Below are positions 1 to 5,557 of a DNA stretch of 5,557 nt, piece after piece. Source of the DNA: Actinomycetes bacterium (GTDB lineage: Bacteria; Actinomycetota; Actinomycetes; Actinomycetales; Actinomycetaceae). Position 1 is the stretch's first letter, and every line of letters starts with the position of its first letter. The translations under genes and the position numbers were made by a program. Below the pieces are notes generated by a model. The model ran no database searches. It was not told where the DNA came from and was given only the letters and a program-made list of their open reading frames with translations. The DNA lies in the NCBI GenBank assembly GCA_023420745.1, contig JAEZVQ010000110.1, positions 1 through 5,557 on the forward strand, read 5' to 3'.

Positions 1-129
1 CCACGACGCTTCAAGTGCGGTGAGGTGCCCCATCATGGCATTGACTTCGGCGCGAATCGTCTCCGCCGAAGCCCGCACCACCTGGGAGCAGCGGGCAACT
101 TCGTGGGAATCAACGTGGAACATACTCAT
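1..129 (-). CDS. WXG100 (ESAT-6-like) family protein, N-terminal part only
   Basis: The first 43 codons run off the left edge. The peptide begins MSMFHVDSHEVARCSQVVRA and ends LTALEASW. A short helix-prone N-terminus followed by an 'LxxSW' ending at residue 43 is typical of the first helix of WXG100 proteins, where W-x-G forms the turn of a helical hairpin. Family members are about 100 residues long, act as dimers, and are substrates or partners of type VII (ESX) secretion. The Gly of WXG lies outside the window, so the motif is only half seen. The ATG at 129 is preferred because GAGGA (143-139, minus strand) lies 9 nt upstream; the alternative ATG at 123 is 15 nt away. The gene has the same orientation as the HD-like gene, 132 nt downstream of its stop. 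The family call is likely but rests on a fragment. Confidence 0.72.
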   Translation of the reverse strand, partial: MSMFHVDSHEVARCSQVVRASAETIRAEVNAMMGHLTALEASW

Positions 130-138
130 CGGGCATCA

Positions 139-143
139 TCCTC
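139..143 (-). promoter_or_regulatory. Ribosome binding site of the WXG100 gene
   Basis: GAGGA reads on the minus strand 9 nt before the ATG at 129. It decides between that ATG and the in-frame ATG at 123. Confidence 0.55.
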
Positions 144-181
144 AATCGGTGTCAGCGCCGTCAGGCGCGCGAAATGGACGA

Positions 182-254
182 GTTCCACTGTGTGGGAGTG
201 GCGTGATAGGCACTGTCACCGCTGACGGACGATGTGGAACGCACGCGATCCACA
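182..254 (-). other. Spacer with overlapping short inverted repeats
   Basis: The 132-nt spacer 130-261 contains four short complementary segments. On the minus strand they are TGTGGA (254-249), GTTCCACA (240-233), CCACT (201-197) and AGTGGAAC (189-182). The second can pair with the first (6 bp) or with the fourth (7 bp), and the third can pair with the fourth (5 bp). The pairings are therefore mutually exclusive, in the manner of an attenuator. The stems are short and no U-run follows any of them, so this is not a recognisable terminator. I saw no convincing promoter for the WXG100 gene in this spacer either. Confidence 0.25.
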
Positions 255-261
255 CGTTGAC

Positions 262-1353
262 CTAACGACGCGTGTTCTCCGACGCTGTGGATGCCGACAC
301 TGTCGCAGCGCCATCACGAGCAGCCTCCTTCGCCGTTAGCCGGCGCGGGCGCACCTGAGGAGCGGGCATCAGGTAGTCCGGTTCCGCTTCGAGGGAGGAC
401 GACGCCACTTCTTGCGGGTGATCCTCGGTGTCATTCCCCGGAGTGAGTGTCGGCAATGCGCCGGTTTTCACCACCGCCGTATCCTCCTCACGTGCCGACA
501 CCACGCGAGAGACTTTGACACCGGGAATGCTAATCGCCCGCGACGGCGAGGACATCACCGGCTCATGCATTTCCGTGGGCTCATCGAGCACCTCGGGATT
601 CACTTCGCGCACCGTCGGCTCAAGTAGCGCCAGTTCGGCTTCGAGATTTTGCCGTGCCGATACCTCCCACAGCGCGGTCGCCAGGGGAGAGCGGAAGAGG
701 ACATCGCGGGCAAGCAGTGCGCGGATGAAACGAAACCGCGCCACCGCAAACTGTGCGTCTTTGAGGTGGGGGTACTCGCCGCGAATCGCCAAACGATAGC
801 GCTTGTACTCTTGCGGGATTGCCGCCATCACGGCAAAATCCGCGTCGAGGAGAACGTCGGCGTCGACGTCGCCACGCGGTGCCGTGTGGTGGTGGAGGTC
901 GTGGACGAGGGTGAGGACGCGCTGCGTCACCTCCTCGTCAATATCGAGTCCGGCGAGGATCCCGGTGAGCACGTCGCGCAGCCGCTGGCACTGGCGGTCA
1001 ATATCGTCTTCACCGTCGATCATCGTGTGCGGGACAACGCCGGCACACCACGCCGCGAGGACGAGAACCTCGGGATCGTGGGCGGCGTCGACGAGCTCGT
1101 CGAGGTGGGTGATGAGCGAGGCGAGATAGCCGGCGTTGTGGCAGGTGCGGGTGTGGGCGCACCACGCGTTGAGCAGCTTCGTTGCTGCGGCGTCGATTGC
1201 TGTCGCGTCGCTGGTTCCTCCGCAGGCGTGAACGGCATCGGTGAAACTACGCGTGAGCCACTGGGGGAAGCGCGGTCGCTCACCGGGAGTCTCGGACGAA
1301 ACATCGCGCGATTCGCCGCGTGGCGTCGAGGTCGTATCAGACACGTGTCCCAT
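262..1353 (-). CDS. COG4339-like HD-superfamily protein lacking the HD dyad
   Basis: 363 residues from the ATG at 1353. Residues ~60-246 follow the plan of the small predicted metal-dependent HD phosphohydrolases (COG4339, sometimes misannotated as NMDA receptor subunit). The order is an Arg/His-Asn segment (RTCHN, 69-73), HLDEL (83-87), a hydrophobic helix where 'FHD' is expected, a His-rich segment (HDLHHH, 151-156), LDADFAVM (169-176), EYKRYRLAIRGEY (182-194) and ARQNLEAEL (233-241). The expected HD is replaced: AAWCAGVVPH (100-109) has Ala-Gly there. The enzyme may therefore be inactive, or may bind metal through other His residues. Residues ~250-363 are rich in Pro, Glu, Ser, Thr and Ala and look disordered; family members usually end near 200-220 residues. 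There is no signal peptide or membrane segment. The start lies 1 nt after the kinase stop (TAGCATG). An in-frame TTG at 1362 would add MSS and overlap the kinase by 8 nt. No good Shine-Dalgarno is visible, so translation is probably coupled to the kinase. Substrate unknown. Confidence 0.72.
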   Translation of the reverse strand: MGHVSDTTSTPRGESRDVSSETPGERPRFPQWLTRSFTDAVHACGGTSDATAIDAAATKLLNAWCAHTRTCHNAGYLASLITHLDELVDAAHDPEVLVLAAWCAGVVPHTMIDGEDDIDRQCQRLRDVLTGILAGLDIDEEVTQRVLTLVHDLHHHTAPRGDVDADVLLDADFAVMAAIPQEYKRYRLAIRGEYPHLKDAQFAVARFRFIRALLARDVLFRSPLATALWEVSARQNLEAELALLEPTVREVNPEVLDEPTEMHEPVMSSPSRAISIPGVKVSRVVSAREEDTAVVKTGALPTLTPGNDTEDHPQEVASSSLEAEPDYLMPAPQVRPRRLTAKEAARDGAATVSASTASENTRR

Positions 1354-1354
1354 G

Positions 1355-2893
1355 CTAGACAACGCCGGGCGATCCGTCAGAATTGTCGGCGTCCGACTTC
1401 GTATCCCTCATTCTTCGTGGCAAGGTGAGGCGTACGGTCAAGCCGCCCCCCGGCGTGTGATCGATCGTGGCATCACCGGAGTGAAGCGACATGATCGACG
1501 ACACGATGGCCAGCCCCAGCCCGGATCCACCGAGCGAGCGCGACCGGGAGCCGTCGATGCGATAAAAGCGATTGAACACTTTGTCGTGCTCAGCGGTGGC
1601 AATACCCGGCCCGTGGTCACGAATTTCTATTACCGCAGTGTCGTCCTCGGTACCGATGGCAAATTCCACGGGCGAGCCCGCAGGCGTGTACACGGCGATG
1701 TTGCCAATGAGATTCGTCAGCACCTGTGCCAGCTGATCATGGTCGGCTTCGACAACCAGCGACTTCGGAGCCTTCGCGTCGTCGCCGAGTCCGAGGATGG
1801 TGATCTCGCGCGTCGGGTCGAGTGCGTAGAGGTGAGAGCGCGCATCGTCGATCAGCGTCAGGAGGTCGACATCGGTCGGATTGATGGTGCGTCGTTCGTC
1901 GAGGCGGGCCAGCGTCAACAGGTCATCCACGAGATTCGACATCCGCGTGGCCTCGGATTCGATACGGTTCATCACGTCGGGAACGTTGGAATCGGGCACT
2001 GCGCCGATACGGTACAGCTCAGCGTAGCCTCGAATCGCGGCAAGCGGTGTGCGCAGTTCGTGTGATGCATCGGAGACGAAACGTTCGGTACGTTGCTGCG
2101 ATTCCTCGCGTGCTTTGAATGAGGATTCGATTTGGGTGAGCATCCGGTTGAGAGAGCGTGTCAGCGACCCGACTTCGGTGGTGGGCGGCTCAGGATCGAT
2201 ACGCTGAGTGAGGTCACCTTCAGCGATTTTAGACGCAACGACTTCGATGCGGCTGAGGGGGCGAAGCATGTGCGCAACCAACCATCGTGATGTGGTTGCC
2301 CCGACGATGACGAAGACCAACATCAGCAATCCGAGATATTTCGCAATCGCCTTCGTTGTATCTAAGGTCGACGCCAGTGGAAGCGCCACAGTGACTGTCC
2401 CGTATGGTTTGCCGTCGGCTACTACAGGCATCACCACCGCACGCCACCGTGAACCGGTTTTTGTTGAGGGAACGTTGATGGGGTGAGTCATCTCCTCAGG
2501 AACCTGTGCACCAGGCTCAATGAGTTCGTCGATCATCGGCCGACCGTAACGTGCCGATGTCGATGCGGTCAGCAGTTCATTCGACTCTCCCGACACGAGT
2601 GTGAAGCGAATGAAGTGGCTGGATGGGACATTGGGTGCCTGCGAATCTATCAATGACTGCGGGGGCTGGGTGGCAATGGTCCGCGCAGAATCCTCAAGTT
2701 CCGCATCAACCTGATTGACGAGATGCGATTGCAAAATTGCGAGCATCGCGGTGCCGGCAACGAGGAATGCGACGATACGTAATGTTGTGAAGATGATGAC
2801 GAGGCGAGCACTCAGCGGCATGGCGCGCCAGGGGATCGACCATCTGCTACGTCGAGGCTGGCTATCGGAGGAGGAAACTCGCTCGGTCGTCAT
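1355..2893 (-). CDS. Membrane sensor histidine kinase of a PhoP/TcrX-type two-component system
   Basis: 512 residues. A basic N-terminus (R14, R15, R17, R23) precedes TM1 at ~31-54. An external sensor region (~55-184) is followed by TM2 (~185-205) and a HAMP linker (~207-260, starting RPLSRIE). The HisKA dimerisation domain (~265-334) has the H-box FVSDASHELRTPLAAIRGYA with phospho-acceptor His278. The ATPase domain shows an N-box (NLIGNIAVYTP, Asn394/Asn398), G1 (DHGPGI, 426-431), an F-box (VFNRFYR, 439-445) and G2 (GGSGLGLAIV, 455-464). All catalytic boxes are present, so it should autophosphorylate and pass phosphate to the regulator encoded just upstream. Length and layout are normal for actinobacterial PhoR/TcrY/TrcS-type kinases; I cannot choose among these, and the signal sensed by the external domain is not readable. 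The ATG at 2893 has GAGGA 9 nt upstream. The last ~20 residues are an Asp/Ser-rich tail. Confidence 0.95.
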   Translation of the reverse strand: MTTERVSSSDSQPRRSRWSIPWRAMPLSARLVIIFTTLRIVAFLVAGTAMLAILQSHLVNQVDAELEDSARTIATQPPQSLIDSQAPNVPSSHFIRFTLVSGESNELLTASTSARYGRPMIDELIEPGAQVPEEMTHPINVPSTKTGSRWRAVVMPVVADGKPYGTVTVALPLASTLDTTKAIAKYLGLLMLVFVIVGATTSRWLVAHMLRPLSRIEVVASKIAEGDLTQRIDPEPPTTEVGSLTRSLNRMLTQIESSFKAREESQQRTERFVSDASHELRTPLAAIRGYAELYRIGAVPDSNVPDVMNRIESEATRMSNLVDDLLTLARLDERRTINPTDVDLLTLIDDARSHLYALDPTREITILGLGDDAKAPKSLVVEADHDQLAQVLTNLIGNIAVYTPAGSPVEFAIGTEDDTAVIEIRDHGPGIATAEHDKVFNRFYRIDGSRSRSLGGSGLGLAIVSSIMSLHSGDATIDHTPGGGLTVRLTLPRRMRDTKSDADNSDGSPGVV

Positions 2894-2902
2894 CTCACAC
2901 GA

Positions 2903-2907
2903 TCCTC
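2903..2907 (-). promoter_or_regulatory. Ribosome binding site of the histidine kinase
   Basis: GAGGA on the minus strand, 9 nt before the kinase ATG, lies inside the 24-nt gap after the regulator stop. It supports the 2893 start and shows that the kinase has its own initiation signal within the operon. Confidence 0.65.
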
Positions 2908-2917
2908 GTCAGTGATG

Positions 2918-3649
2918 TCAGTGCGGTTCTGGTGCGCGCAGCATGTACCCCACCCCGCGTTTGGTGTGGATCATTTCCCCGGAGTTACCCGGCACTGCGA
3001 GCTTGCGACGCAGGTACGAAATATAGGATTCGACAATTGCCGCCGCCCCGTGCCAGTCGTACTCCCACACGTGGTCGAGGATTTGCATCTTCGACACCAC
3101 GCGCCCCTCGTTAATCATCAGGTAGCGAAGGAGTTTGAACTCGGTGGGGGACAGGTCAATCTGCTGGTCAGCGCGGTGCACTTCGTGGGCATCTTCGTTG
3201 AGCACGAGGTCGGAGACAACGAGTGTGCCGGTGTCGTAGTTACCACCTGCGGTGCGCCGCAAAATCGCGCGGATTCGCGCCACTACTTCTTCGAGACCGA
3301 AGGGCTTGGTGACGTAGTCGTCGCCGCCGACGGTGAGCCCGTGAATCTTGTCGCGCATATCATCGCGTGCGGTGAGGAGGAGAACAGGCACCCGCGCACC
3401 CGCTTCGCGCAGGCGTCGCGTGACCTGGAACCCGTCCATATCCGGGAGCATGACGTCGAGGACGATGAGGTCGGGGTGCTCAGTCGTTGCCAGCGTGTAC
3501 GCTGACGCACCGTCTGCCGCGGTGATGACATCGAAACCCGCGAAACGCAACGATGATGCGAGGAGGTCGCGGATGTTGGGCTCGTCATCGACGACGAGGA
3601 GCCGCGCTTCATGAGTTTTCGCTGGAAGATCAGTGAAAAATGCGTCCAT
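2918..3649 (-). CDS. OmpR/PhoP-family response regulator
   Basis: 243 residues, a normal length for the family. The receiver domain (~16-132) has the acidic pocket Asp21/Asp22 (LLVVDDEPNIRDLL), phospho-acceptor Asp65 (LIVLDVMLPDMDGF), Thr93 (LLLTARDD) and Lys115 (YVTKPF). A winged-helix domain (~140-238) carries LSPTEFKLLRYL (166-177), the recognition-helix region IVESYISYLRRKL (205-217) and the C-terminal wing KRGVGYMLR (230-238). The DNA-binding half closely resembles M. tuberculosis PhoP/TcrX-type regulators, judged from memory rather than by alignment. I chose the ATG at 3649 because the receiver fold begins soon after it. The same frame stays open to 4045, but that part is antisense to the bPH_2 gene and has no domain character. 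GGTG lies almost against the ATG, and TATATA ends 6 nt before it, which suggests a leaderless or very short leader. A PhoP-type direct repeat just upstream suggests autoregulation. The kinase follows after 24 nt. Confidence 0.95.
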   Translation of the reverse strand: MDAFFTDLPAKTHEARLLVVDDEPNIRDLLASSLRFAGFDVITAADGASAYTLATTEHPDLIVLDVMLPDMDGFQVTRRLREAGARVPVLLLTARDDMRDKIHGLTVGGDDYVTKPFGLEEVVARIRAILRRTAGGNYDTGTLVVSDLVLNEDAHEVHRADQQIDLSPTEFKLLRYLMINEGRVVSKMQILDHVWEYDWHGAAAIVESYISYLRRKLAVPGNSGEMIHTKRGVGYMLRAPEPH

Positions 3650-3655
3650 CTCACC

Positions 3656-3661
3656 TATATA
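3656..3661 (-). promoter_or_regulatory. Candidate -10 element of the regulator-kinase operon
   Basis: TATATA (part of an 8-nt TATATATA run, 3663-3656) ends 6 nt before the regulator ATG. Transcription would then start at or next to the ATG. No good -35 is seen at 17 nt; the direct-repeat operator occupies that place, as at activator-dependent Pho-type promoters. TAACTT (3681-3676) inside the repeat is an alternative -10 with a ~25-nt leader. Confidence 0.45.
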
Positions 3662-3669
3662 TATTCTGA

Positions 3670-3687
3670 ATCTGAAAGTTATCTGAA
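3670..3687 (-). promoter_or_regulatory. PhoP-type direct-repeat operator
   Basis: On the minus strand there are two exact copies of TTCAGAT (3687-3681 and 3676-3670) separated by aact, an 11-nt period. A partial third copy, TTCAG, follows at 3670-3666. Known PhoP sites of mycobacteria are two 7-bp direct repeats with a 4-bp spacer, read by a head-to-tail dimer of the winged-helix domain; the spacing here is identical but the repeat sequence differs. The box ends 8 nt before TATATA, replacing the -35. The likely ligand is the regulator encoded at 2918-3649 (inference). Confidence 0.6.
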
Positions 3688-3787
3688 TGTAGAGTGGATG
3701 TATGGTGAGTATCTCATGAATGTGGGATGGGTGCATTCTCGACACCACAGTGGGGCCACCACAGTCGTTGAGGGAACGCCGATGACG

Positions 3788-3793
3788 TAGCAT
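3788..3793 (+). promoter_or_regulatory. Candidate -10 element of the bPH_2 gene pair (leaderless)
   Basis: TAGCAT fits the actinobacterial TANNNT -10 form and ends 7 nt before the ATG at 3801. The start point would be the A of the ATG. No Shine-Dalgarno is present in the intervening CGACACC, which fits a leaderless message. TTGAGG at 3768-3773 looks like a -35, but its 14-nt spacing is too short to accept with confidence. Confidence 0.5.
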
Positions 3794-3800
3794 CGACACC

Positions 3801-4307
3801 ATGGACTCCACCGGAACCCCGAGAGATCTGCTCACCCTGCCCGAGGGGATCGAATGGCTGAAGATCGGTTTTCCGCTCATTGCCATGCGACTAGCACGCA
3901 TCCTCATCTCCACGCTGATATTCACCGTGATGTGTGCTGTTGCTGCGCAGATGGCGAACGCGACCATGTGGTGGGTAGTCGCAGCGGTGGTGCTCGTCTT
4001 CCACATCTGGCTGGCCTGGATCACGGTTCGCCGCATTACCGCCATCCGCTATGCGCTGACCGAGGATGAGCTCCTCGTTCAACGCGGTCGCCTCCTCCAA
4101 TCCGTCGAGGTTATCCCCTACAGCAGGATGCAAAGCATTGCCGTGTCGGCGAGCCTCACCCAGCGTCTCTTCGGTATCGCATCCGTGACACTCGACACTG
4201 CGTCAACGGAAACGAAGGGCACCGTCGTCGGGCTCAGTGACGCTGAAGCGCTGAGAGTGCGCGACGAGTTGCGCTCCCGCATTGACGCCACCGTGGAAGG
4301 ACTGTGA
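3801..4307 (+). CDS. bPH_2 (DUF304) membrane protein, YdbS-like
   Basis: 168 residues. A short cytoplasmic lead-in (LPEGIEWLKIGFP, 13-25) precedes two membrane helices, ~30-50 and ~55-78. A basic junction (VRRITAIRYALTEDEL, 76-91) leads into one bacterial PH domain (~79-157), with the usual strand pattern 'LLVQRGRLLQSVEVIPYSRMQSI' (91-113) and 'LFGIASVTLDTAS' (123-135). This is the normal layout and size of YdbS-type proteins (PF03703): membrane-anchored, with the PH-like domain probably cytoplasmic. The biochemical role is unknown. In Bacillus the ydbS-ydbT pair is in the SigW envelope-stress regulon and is linked to bacteriocin resistance. The ATG at 3801 is chosen because it precedes the conserved N-terminus and lies 7 nt after TAGCAT. 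The stop overlaps the next gene's GTG by 4 nt, so the two are co-translated. Confidence 0.88.
   Translation: MDSTGTPRDLLTLPEGIEWLKIGFPLIAMRLARILISTLIFTVMCAVAAQMANATMWWVVAAVVLVFHIWLAWITVRRITAIRYALTEDELLVQRGRLLQSVEVIPYSRMQSIAVSASLTQRLFGIASVTLDTASTETKGTVVGLSDAEALRVRDELRSRIDATVEGL
4295..4301 (+). promoter_or_regulatory. Ribosome binding site of the YdbT-like gene
   Basis: GGAAGGA lies inside the end of the upstream gene. It is only 2 nt from GTG 4304 but 8 nt from GTG 4310, so it slightly favours the later GTG, while the GTGA stop-start overlap favours the earlier one. Confidence 0.5.
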
Positions 4308-5557
4308 CCGTGACTTCACCTCGAAACGACACGAAACGCGTGCGCGCAGTCGAAACCGGTGCGGCGAACGCCACCTGGCGCCGCCTCCACCCCATCACTC
4401 CACTGGCTAAAACCTGGAGCTTCTTCGTTGCCATCATCGGTATCTTTTCCATCCGCAACTGGGACACATTGAGCGATCTCTACCACGCCCTCCCGTGGAT
4501 TTCTGGCATCACCTGGGATGAATTCATCGCCAAAGCCGGGTGGATCATCATCGGTTTTGTCGTCATTATCCTCGTCGTCGCCGCGTACTCGTGGCTGGCC
4601 TGGCGACACATGACCTACGCCATCACCCCCGAAGCGGTGTACTACCGCGAAGGAATACTCAGCCGCAAACAGCGCCACGCGCGCCTCAGCCGAATCCAAG
4701 GGGTGAGCATCTCTCAGCCGCTGCTCGGGCGCCTCGTCGGCCTGGGATCGATAGATATTGAGGTCGCAGGCGGGAGCGACTCGTCACTGACCTTCGGCTA
4801 TCTTCCTCTCACCGAGCTCGAACGCGTGCGTGCCGAGGTTTACGGGCTGATGTGTGAAAAACGCGACAGTCGCGAGGCTGACAGTGCGGAACCCGGTCGT
4901 CACACGGTCGCACAGATCCACTCGGGAGCGGTCACTTCGACGGGAGTGGATGGTGGCGCTCCCCGTGCGGAAGCGGGACGTGGCACGGTCATCGCCAGCG
5001 AGCATGACATCCCCGTGTTGCGTGTGCCGACCGGGCGTCTTGCCGCGTCCCTCGTGGTCAACATAGGGATGATCGTCGCCGCAGTGGTCGCTCTGGTCTT
5101 CCTCGTCGGCACCGTGGTTCTCGTTGTCATCTACCCGTCAGCCATCGTGTCGTTCATCCCGCTGGTCATCACCGGTGTCTCACTGTTCGGCGCACTGTGG
5201 TCGCGTTTCAGCACAAACTTCGACTTCTGCGCGGCTATTACCCGTGAAGGAATCCGCGTGCGAGCCGGCCTGATGTCAACTCGCGCCCAGACCATCGCCC
5301 CGCAGCGCATTCACGGCGTGCGGATCTCCCAACCGTTCTTCTGGCGCTTCTTCGACTGGTACAAGGTCGAAATCGCCCAGGCTGGTTTCGTCGGAAAAGA
5401 CGACGCCAACAATGCCTCGGTGCTGCTCCCCGTCGGCACGCGCGACGACATGTTGCGCGCGCTGTGGCTCGTCCTGCCCGACCTCGGCACCGACGAACCG
5501 GTGACCACGCTCATCGCTGGCATTTCCGGATACAACGACGACAACGATCTCCACGGT
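4304..5557 (+). CDS. Multi-domain bPH_2 membrane protein, YdbT-like, cut by the right edge
   Basis: 418 codons are open from GTG 4304 to the window end with no stop. In order: a polar N-terminus (1-35), TM1 ~36-53, TM2 ~79-101, a first bPH_2 domain ~104-183 (YAITPEAVYYREGILSRKQR, then RIQGVSISQPLLGRLVGLG), a polar linker ~184-243, TM3 ~246-272, TM4 ~276-297, and a second bPH_2 domain ~304-400 (AAITREGIRVRAGLM, then RIHGVRISQPFFWRFF). The repeated 'RIxGVxISQP' signature shows the halves are internal duplicates. YdbT proteins run to about 490 residues or more and may carry a further domain beyond the edge. GTG 4304 gives a 4-nt GTGA overlap with the YdbS-like gene. GTG 4310 is two codons later and lies 8 nt after GGAAGGA (4295-4301), so either is possible. 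The two proteins probably work together in the membrane; their ligand is unknown. Confidence 0.87.
   Translation, partial: MTVTSPRNDTKRVRAVETGAANATWRRLHPITPLAKTWSFFVAIIGIFSIRNWDTLSDLYHALPWISGITWDEFIAKAGWIIIGFVVIILVVAAYSWLAWRHMTYAITPEAVYYREGILSRKQRHARLSRIQGVSISQPLLGRLVGLGSIDIEVAGGSDSSLTFGYLPLTELERVRAEVYGLMCEKRDSREADSAEPGRHTVAQIHSGAVTSTGVDGGAPRAEAGRGTVIASEHDIPVLRVPTGRLAASLVVNIGMIVAAVVALVFLVGTVVLVVIYPSAIVSFIPLVITGVSLFGALWSRFSTNFDFCAAITREGIRVRAGLMSTRAQTIAPQRIHGVRISQPFFWRFFDWYKVEIAQAGFVGKDDANNASVLLPVGTRDDMLRALWLVLPDLGTDEPVTTLIAGISGYNDDNDLHG

Noticed and set aside
158..228. CCGTCAG / CTGACGG inverted repeat as a terminator
   Set aside because: It is only 7 bp with a ~57-nt loop and no U-run, so it cannot act as an intrinsic terminator as seen.
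20..265. Plus-strand frames over the left end
   Set aside because: They overlap the WXG100 start antisense and the spacer; there is no ribosome binding site or recognisable protein character.
649..1428. 259-residue plus-strand open frame
   Set aside because: It is antisense to the HD-like gene and the kinase end; its Arg/Val-rich composition is typical of a GC-rich shadow frame, with no recognisable domain.
1241..2065. 274-residue plus-strand open frame
   Set aside because: It is antisense to the kinase catalytic region, whose H, N, G1 and G2 boxes prove the minus-strand reading.
2912..3505. 197-residue plus-strand open frame
   Set aside because: It mirrors the response regulator, whose reading is certain from its phosphorylation and winged-helix motifs.
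3768..3793. TTGAGG and TAGCAT as a full -35/-10 promoter
   Set aside because: The spacing is 14 nt, too short for a normal promoter; only the -10 element was kept.
3650..4045. N-terminal extension of the response regulator frame up to 4045
   Set aside because: It runs antisense through the first part of the YdbS-like gene, has no domain character, and the receiver fold starts just after the ATG at 3649.
4316..4699. 127-residue minus-strand open frame
   Set aside because: It is antisense to the YdbT-like gene, which has clear membrane helices and a bPH_2 domain.

Overview
This window looks like chromosomal DNA from an actinobacterium. It is moderately GC-rich (roughly 60% by eye, not computed) and densely coded. 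It carries a WXG100-type gene, a PhoP/TcrX-type two-component system, and two promoters that seem to lie directly against their start codons, as in leaderless actinobacterial genes. I cannot name the genus.

Left arm, minus strand (about 1-3649). Read in the direction of transcription, this is an OmpR/PhoP-family response regulator (3649-2918), a membrane histidine kinase (2893-1355), and a protein resembling the COG4339 HD-superfamily phosphohydrolases that has lost the HD dyad (1353-262). The three genes are packed like an operon: a 24-nt gap with a clear ribosome binding site, then a 1-nt gap. After a 132-nt spacer (130-261) comes the start of a WXG100/ESAT-6-like protein. It runs off the left edge exactly at the Trp of its WXG turn.

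Divergent control region (3650-3800). These 151 nt separate the two arms. They hold a two-copy direct repeat, TTCAGAT-4 nt-TTCAGAT with an 11-nt period. This is the architecture bound by dimers of PhoP/OmpR-family regulators, and it sits just upstream of a TATATA element in front of the regulator gene. A TAGCAT element lies 7 nt before the ATG of the rightward gene.

Right arm, plus strand (3801 to the end). Two membrane proteins with bacterial PH domains (bPH_2, formerly DUF304) form a YdbS-YdbT-like pair joined by a 4-nt GTGA overlap. The second gene is open to the right edge.

Working model (inference): the two-component system regulates itself through the direct repeat and may also control the divergent bPH_2 pair, which in Bacillus belongs to an envelope-stress/bacteriocin-resistance regulon. 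The HD-less protein is probably made together with the kinase. The nearby WXG100 gene raises a possible link to type VII secretion. I found no mobile elements, CRISPR arrays, tRNA or rRNA genes.
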